A stretch of DNA of 11,120 bases from Anaerolineae bacterium (GTDB lineage: Bacteria > Chloroflexota > Anaerolineae > Aggregatilineales > Phototrophicaceae): contig JAIOHO010000982.1 of the NCBI GenBank assembly GCA_019912905.1, positions 1 through 11,120 of the forward strand. Reading direction: 5' to 3'. Numbering within the stretch: the first letter of the stretch is position 1; every line of letters starts with the position of its first letter. Shown here piece by piece: positions 7,303 to 11,120 of this stretch. Made by a program: the position numbers and the translations under genes. The notes beneath the pieces were generated by a model. The model saw only the letters and a list, made by a program, of their open reading frames with translations. It was not told where the DNA came from and ran no database searches.

Positions 7303-7513
7303 TCAAACGGCATCCAGGGCGATTGTGTAATCTGTGTCCGGCGCTGCTGAGGTGTTGCTCACTGGCCTGCCGATGATCGTTCTCGGATGAGGTTCGCCTG
7401 GCCGAGTCTGAAATCGCCCCTGTGCGTTCTGTTGGTGAAAATGGGGTGCCCACGTGCGCTGCACCCTTTCGCAAGTTTCCTTACTGGTTTCCCCAAAACT
7501 GGAGAATGCTCCG
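7303..7513. other. Intergenic region upstream of the GH42 gene, with a small inverted repeat
   Basis: No supported gene lies here. GGGTGC (7444-7449) is complementary to GCACCC (7461-7466) around an 11-nt loop that contains the palindrome CACGTG. It could be an operator or a short leader hairpin; a 6-bp stem can also arise by chance. No convincing promoter boxes were found. Confidence 0.3.
7501..7506 (+). promoter_or_regulatory. Shine-Dalgarno deciding the GH42 start
   Basis: GGAGAA lies 7 nt before ATG 7514. An in-frame GTG at 7454 would add 20 residues with no comparable site and no similarity to the usual GH42 N-terminus, so 7514 is preferred. Confidence 0.65.
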
Positions 7514-9574
7514 ATGAGCAATCGTTATCCTCCCCTCAACCCGCGCTTTCCCCACCTGTGGCACGGCGGCGATTACAACCCCGACCAGTGGCCCGAAGAC
7601 GTCTGGGTCGAAGATATGCGCCTGATGAAGCTGGCGCACTGCAACGTGATGTCGGTGGGTATTTTTTCCTGGGTGCGGATGGAACCCGCGGAAGGCCAAT
7701 TCGATTTCGGCTGGCTGGACCGGGTGCTGGATATGCTGGCTGAAAATGATGCCTACGCGGTATTGGCGACCCCCAGCGGTGCGCGGCCTGCCTGGATGTC
7801 GCAGAAATATCCCGAAGTGCTGCGCGTCGGGCCGGATCGCAGGCGCAATCTGCACGGCAAACGCCACAACCACTGCATGACCTCCCCCGTGTACCGCGAA
7901 AAAGTCCACCTCATCAACACCCAACTGGCTGAGCGGTATAAAGATCACCCGGCGCTGCTGATGTGGCATCTTTCCAACGAATACGGCGGCGAATGCCACT
8001 GCGACCTGTGCCAGGACGCCTTCCGCACCTGGCTGAAGCGCAAATATGGCACGCTGGAGGCGCTCAATCAGGCATGGTGGACGGCATTCTGGAGTCACAC
8101 CTATACCGATTGGTCGCAGATCGAATCGCCCAGTCCTATCGGCGAAGATCTGGTTCACGGGCAGAATCTGGACTGGAAGCGCTTCGTCACCGACCAGACC
8201 GTCGATTTTATGAAACACGAAATTGCGCCGCTCAAGGCGATTACACCGCAGGTTCCGGTGACGACCAATCTGATGGGCACTTATCCGGGCCTGAATTACT
8301 GGCGGCTTGCGCCCGAACTGGATGTGGTGTCCTGGGATAGTTATCCGCGCTGGCATCAGTTTGAGAGCGACTGGGAACTGGGCGCGAAAATTGGCTTTGT
8401 GCACGACATCAACCGCAGCCTGAAAGGGGGCCAGCCCTTCATGCTGATGGAAAGTACGCCGAGCATGACCAATTGGATGACGGTGGCTAAACTGAAGCGA
8501 CCCGGTATGCACGTGTTGTCCTCGCTCCAGGCGGTGGCGCACGGGTCGGACACGGTCCAGTATTTCCAGTGGCGCAAGAGCCGCGGATCGAGCGAAAAGC
8601 TGCACGGTGCGGTGGTCGATCACGCCGGACACGAGCATACGCGTGTGTTCCGTGATGTCGCCGACGTGGGCGAAATCCTGGAAAAACTGGACGATGTGGT
8701 TGGCACGACGGTCCCCGCCGAGGTTGCTGTGATCTATGATTGGGAGAACGCCTGGGCGCTGGCCGACGCGAAAGGGCTGCGGCAGGGCGACAAAGGTTAT
8801 CTCAGTGACTGCCAGCAGCATTACCTCCCGTTCTGGCAGCTTGGCGTCCCCGTCGATGTGATCGACATGGAGCAGGATCTGTCGCGCTACAAGCTGGTGA
8901 TTGCGCCGATGCTGTATATGCTGCGTCCCGGCGTGGCTGAACGGGTCACCGAATACGTGCGCGCGGGTGGGACGTTCGTGGCGACCTACTGGTCGGGCAT
9001 CGTCGATGAAAACGATCTGTGCTTCCTGGGCGGTTTTCCCGGCCCGCTGCGCCCGGTGCTCGGCGTGTGGGAAGAAGAAATTGATGCGCTGCTGGATACC
9101 GATCGCAATCAGGTGGCCCCTTCCTCAGGGAATCCGCTTGGTTTAAGCGGCGACTACGAGGCGCGGGAGCTGTGTGCGCTGGCTCATGCGGAAACGGCTT
9201 CGGTGCTGGCGACGTATCAGACCGATTTTTATGCCGGGATGCCGGCGCTGACCCTGAACGCGTTTGGGCAGGGGCAGGCCTATTACATTGCCTTCCGCGG
9301 CGGCGACACTTTTCTGGGTGATTTCTACGGGCAGTTGGTGGCCGATCTCGGCCTGCGCAAAGTGCTGAACAGCGACCTGCCGCAGGGTGTGACCGCGCAG
9401 CTGCGCACCGATGGCGACCGCGATTATCTGTTCGTGATGAACTTCACGCCGGAGGTGCAGCAGGTCATGCTTGACGGTGCAGGCTATGTGGACAAAGTCA
9501 CCGGAGCGGATGCAGGCCGCAGCATTCAGCTCGACGCTTACGGATTGGCCGTTCTGGAACGGCAGCATGCGTGA
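7514..9574 (+). CDS. Beta-galactosidase, glycoside hydrolase family 42
   Basis: The 686-residue protein should hydrolyse terminal beta-galactosides, and some relatives also act on alpha-L-arabinopyranosides; the substrate is not fixed by sequence. The N-terminal (beta/alpha)8 barrel (about 1-390) starts with the typical HGGDYNPDQWPEDVW. The acid/base is E156 in SNEYG and the nucleophile is E313 in LMESTPS, matching the GH42 positions in length and spacing. C121, C161, C163 and C166 (ECHCDLC) form the four-cysteine zinc site known from Thermus GH42. A trimerisation-type middle domain (about 400-610) and a small C-terminal beta domain (about 625-686, with YLFVMNFTPE) follow. There is no signal peptide, so imported oligosaccharides are the likely substrates. 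No sugar transporter or regulator is adjacent within the window. The length is typical and the frame is intact. Confidence 0.94.
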   Translation: MSNRYPPLNPRFPHLWHGGDYNPDQWPEDVWVEDMRLMKLAHCNVMSVGIFSWVRMEPAEGQFDFGWLDRVLDMLAENDAYAVLATPSGARPAWMSQKYPEVLRVGPDRRRNLHGKRHNHCMTSPVYREKVHLINTQLAERYKDHPALLMWHLSNEYGGECHCDLCQDAFRTWLKRKYGTLEALNQAWWTAFWSHTYTDWSQIESPSPIGEDLVHGQNLDWKRFVTDQTVDFMKHEIAPLKAITPQVPVTTNLMGTYPGLNYWRLAPELDVVSWDSYPRWHQFESDWELGAKIGFVHDINRSLKGGQPFMLMESTPSMTNWMTVAKLKRPGMHVLSSLQAVAHGSDTVQYFQWRKSRGSSEKLHGAVVDHAGHEHTRVFRDVADVGEILEKLDDVVGTTVPAEVAVIYDWENAWALADAKGLRQGDKGYLSDCQQHYLPFWQLGVPVDVIDMEQDLSRYKLVIAPMLYMLRPGVAERVTEYVRAGGTFVATYWSGIVDENDLCFLGGFPGPLRPVLGVWEEEIDALLDTDRNQVAPSSGNPLGLSGDYEARELCALAHAETASVLATYQTDFYAGMPALTLNAFGQGQAYYIAFRGGDTFLGDFYGQLVADLGLRKVLNSDLPQGVTAQLRTDGDRDYLFVMNFTPEVQQVMLDGAGYVDKVTGADAGRSIQLDAYGLAVLERQHA

Positions 9575-9685
9575 TTGCACGAACTGCGACGGACAGAATT
9601 GGCAGGAATTCCTCTTGCAAAATAGCGCACCGCACAGTTCAATCAGGTCGCTAGGACGATCCATGCGATTTGGAAGGAGCTGTTC
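9575..9685. promoter_or_regulatory. Gap before the Rieske gene, with a 10-bp palindrome
   Basis: AGGAATTCCT at 9604-9613 is a perfect palindrome. TTGGCA (9599-9604) could be a -35 box, but the A-rich stretch at 9619-9624 is too close for a standard -10. AAGGAG at 9674-9679 is the Shine-Dalgarno of the next gene, 6 nt before its ATG. Whether the Rieske gene has its own promoter or is read through from GH42 is undecided. Confidence 0.25.
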
Positions 9686-10654
9686 ATGATCGACGATCCG
9701 GTGCTGGTGAATGACTGGCATGTGATCGCACGTTCGGCGGATCTGGCCGAAGGGGAAGTGACACGCTTTCGGCTGCTGGATGAAGATCTGGTGCTGTGGA
9801 GGCTGGGTGAGCGGGTGATGGCCTGGAAAGACCTGTGCGTGCATCGCGGTGCACGGCTGTCGCTGGGCACGATCTGCGGCGAGACGCTGCAATGCGCCTA
9901 TCATGGCTGGACGTACAATGCGGAAGGCCGCTGCGTGCGCATCCCAGCCCATCCCGAACAGGTGCCGCCGACCAAAGCGCGTACCATCCAGTATGCGGTG
10001 ACCGAGCGCTACGGCTGGGTATGGGTGTGTCTGGGCGAACCCGCGCAGGACCTACCTGCTTTTGCCGAGTGGGATGATTCCGGTTTCCACAACGTCCACT
10101 GCGGGCCGTATTACGCCCACGCCAGCGGACCGCGCATCATCGAAAACTTCCTCGATGTGGCTCATTTTCCATATGTGCACGGCGGCTATCTGGGGGATGA
10201 GGATTACCCCGAGATCAAAGACTATGAAGTCGAACGCACGGCTGAGGGTGTGGTGGCGACCGACATAAGCGTTTACCAGCCAAATGCGGATGGCAGCGGG
10301 GTTGGCCGCGATGTGACCTATACCTACAAAGTCTATCGTCCCCTCACGGCCTATCTCATCAAGACGTCGGGCGACCTGGCGTTCTCAATTTACTTCGCCG
10401 TAACGCCGGTCAGCGAACTGGAAAGCATCGGTTGGATGTACGTCAACATGAATGACGTCCAGGGCATGAGCGACGACGAAATCCGGGGCTTTCAGGATAC
10501 GATTTTCGGCCAGGATGTCCCGGTGGTCGAATCGCAGCGGCCCGAACTGCTGCCGCTCGATTTGCAGGCGGAACTGCACCTGCGTTCCGATCGCACCTCG
10601 ATTGCTTACCGGCAGTGGCTGAACGATCTCGGCTTGAGTTTCGGAACCTCATAG
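9686..10654 (+). CDS. Rieske non-heme iron oxygenase, alpha (oxygenase) subunit
   Basis: The 322-residue protein is a terminal oxygenase of the Rieske family, nearest in style to the vanillate O-demethylase/pheophorbide a oxygenase branch. The N-terminal Rieske domain (about 8-105) holds the [2Fe-2S] ligands C51 and H53 (CVH) and C70 and H73 (CAYH). The catalytic domain has the mononuclear iron motif N154-x2-D157-x2-H160-x4-H165 in NFLDVAHFPYVHGGYLG; the third, acidic ligand lies further on and I cannot place it with certainty. Such enzymes hydroxylate or demethylate aromatic or alicyclic compounds using electrons from a reductase. No reductase or ferredoxin gene is next to it, so the electron donor must be elsewhere. 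The substrate cannot be named. The start has AAGGAG 6 nt upstream. The gene ends just before a hairpin. Confidence 0.92.
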   Translation: MIDDPVLVNDWHVIARSADLAEGEVTRFRLLDEDLVLWRLGERVMAWKDLCVHRGARLSLGTICGETLQCAYHGWTYNAEGRCVRIPAHPEQVPPTKARTIQYAVTERYGWVWVCLGEPAQDLPAFAEWDDSGFHNVHCGPYYAHASGPRIIENFLDVAHFPYVHGGYLGDEDYPEIKDYEVERTAEGVVATDISVYQPNADGSGVGRDVTYTYKVYRPLTAYLIKTSGDLAFSIYFAVTPVSELESIGWMYVNMNDVQGMSDDEIRGFQDTIFGQDVPVVESQRPELLPLDLQAELHLRSDRTSIAYRQWLNDLGLSFGTS

Positions 10655-10659
10655 GCATA

Positions 10660-10681
10660 GAGGCCCCAGTAGCGGGGCCTC
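10660..10681. terminator. Hairpin between convergent genes, probable bidirectional terminator
   Basis: GAGGCCCC (10660-10667) pairs perfectly with GGGGCCTC (10674-10681) around a 6-nt loop. The hairpin fills the 32-bp gap between the stops of the Rieske gene (10654) and the M20 peptidase gene (10687). The T-tract is weak on both sides (ATGGTTTA on the plus strand), so termination strength is uncertain. Confidence 0.65.
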
Positions 10682-10686
10682 ATGGT

Positions 10687-11120
10687 TTAGCGTTGGGCCA
10701 GCAGTTCCCAGTATCGCATCCACGCCTCGATGCCTTCGTACAGCCGATGAACGCGAAAGAATTCATTCGGCGCGTGAAAATCCTCGTCGGCGGTGGAGAA
10801 CGAGAAAAAGACCGTCTCCAGATTCAGGTCGCGCTTGAATAACTCGCTGACCGGCAGCGTGCCCCCCATGCGCACCATAAACGGCGATTTCTGATAGACG
10901 TCCCGCAGCGCCTGCGCCGCGATGGTCAGACCGGGGTGATCGGCAGGGATGCGATAGGGCCGCGCGCCATGGGCGTCAGGCATAATGTCGATCGTCACGC
11001 CGGACGGCAGATACGCTTGTAGATGCTGGATGACCTTATCGCGAATGTCATCTGGCGATTGATCGGGCACCAGGCGGCAGGTGATCTTGGCGTGGGCCTC
11101 GCTGGGAATGACACTCTTGC
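10687..11120 (-). CDS. M20-family metallopeptidase (dipeptidase/ArgE-DapE-like), 3' part only
   Basis: The C-terminal 144 or so residues of an M20 peptidase are visible; the frame is open to the right edge, so the start lies outside the window. The visible part begins inside the dimerisation (lid) domain with SVIPSEAHAKITCRLVPDQ, which is typical of the family, and returns to the catalytic domain with GGTLPVSELF and DFHAPNEF. The His of HAPNE is the expected C-terminal zinc ligand. Known members are cytoplasmic di-zinc peptidases or deacylases acting on dipeptides, acyl-amino acids or similar. The upstream metal ligands are not visible, so subfamily and substrate stay open. It is convergent with the Rieske gene across the hairpin. 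Confidence 0.9.
   Translation of the reverse strand, partial: KSVIPSEAHAKITCRLVPDQSPDDIRDKVIQHLQAYLPSGVTIDIMPDAHGARPYRIPADHPGLTIAAQALRDVYQKSPFMVRMGGTLPVSELFKRDLNLETVFFSFSTADEDFHAPNEFFRVHRLYEGIEAWMRYWELLAQR

Noticed and set aside
7481..8821. Minus-strand open frame of 446 codons opposite the GH42 gene
   Set aside because: The plus strand carries all GH42 catalytic and zinc motifs; the antisense frame has no family-like pattern and no Shine-Dalgarno of note.
9143..9952. Minus-strand open frame of 269 codons spanning the GH42 end and the Rieske start
   Set aside because: It crosses two supported genes and the gap between them on the opposite strand and has no motif.
1..11120. Search for a defence island, toxin-antitoxin pair, mobile element, CRISPR array or biosynthetic cluster
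   Set aside because: No transposase, integrase, repeat array, restriction or toxin gene, or linked biosynthetic genes could be seen; the genes are intact and of ordinary metabolic type.

Overview
The window reads as ordinary chromosomal DNA from a GC-rich bacterium. The mix of genes fits an Anaerolineae-like member of the Chloroflexota: a bacterial PAC2-family protein, an amidohydrolase fused to a CYTH domain, a many-pass membrane protein ending in an EEP domain, and a neighbouring fabF-rnc pair. That placement is inferred from gene content and protein style; there is no marker RNA to confirm it. I see no tRNA, rRNA, insertion sequence, CRISPR array, phage gene or origin.

Left part (1-3966). 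The 3' end of fabF (fatty-acid elongation) is followed by a 179-bp gap holding an inverted repeat, then rnc (RNase III). The rnc stop overlaps, tail to tail by 21 bp, an oppositely oriented gene for a protein with about 13 membrane segments and a C-terminal endonuclease/exonuclease/phosphatase-like domain. Two expected catalytic residues of that domain are replaced.

Centre (3967-7302). A short divergent region holds a good sigma70-type promoter and a perfect Shine-Dalgarno for the rightward gene, plus a weaker promoter overlapping it on the other strand. The rightward gene encodes an SAH/MTA-deaminase-like amidohydrolase fused to a CYTH domain. A 325-bp gap without a gene follows, then a PAC2-family protein.

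Right part (7303-11120). A GH42 beta-galactosidase with its zinc cysteines and both catalytic glutamates is followed by a Rieske non-heme iron oxygenase alpha subunit. A compact hairpin fills the gap between the Rieske gene and a convergent M20-family peptidase that runs off the right edge.

The genes look like mostly separate transcription units rather than one pathway. fabF and rnc are housekeeping genes; the others suggest purine/SAH salvage, galactoside breakdown, oxidative catabolism and peptide breakdown. I found no convincing multi-gene novel system. The items most worth following are the deaminase-CYTH fusion, the degenerate membrane EEP protein and the stem upstream of rnc.
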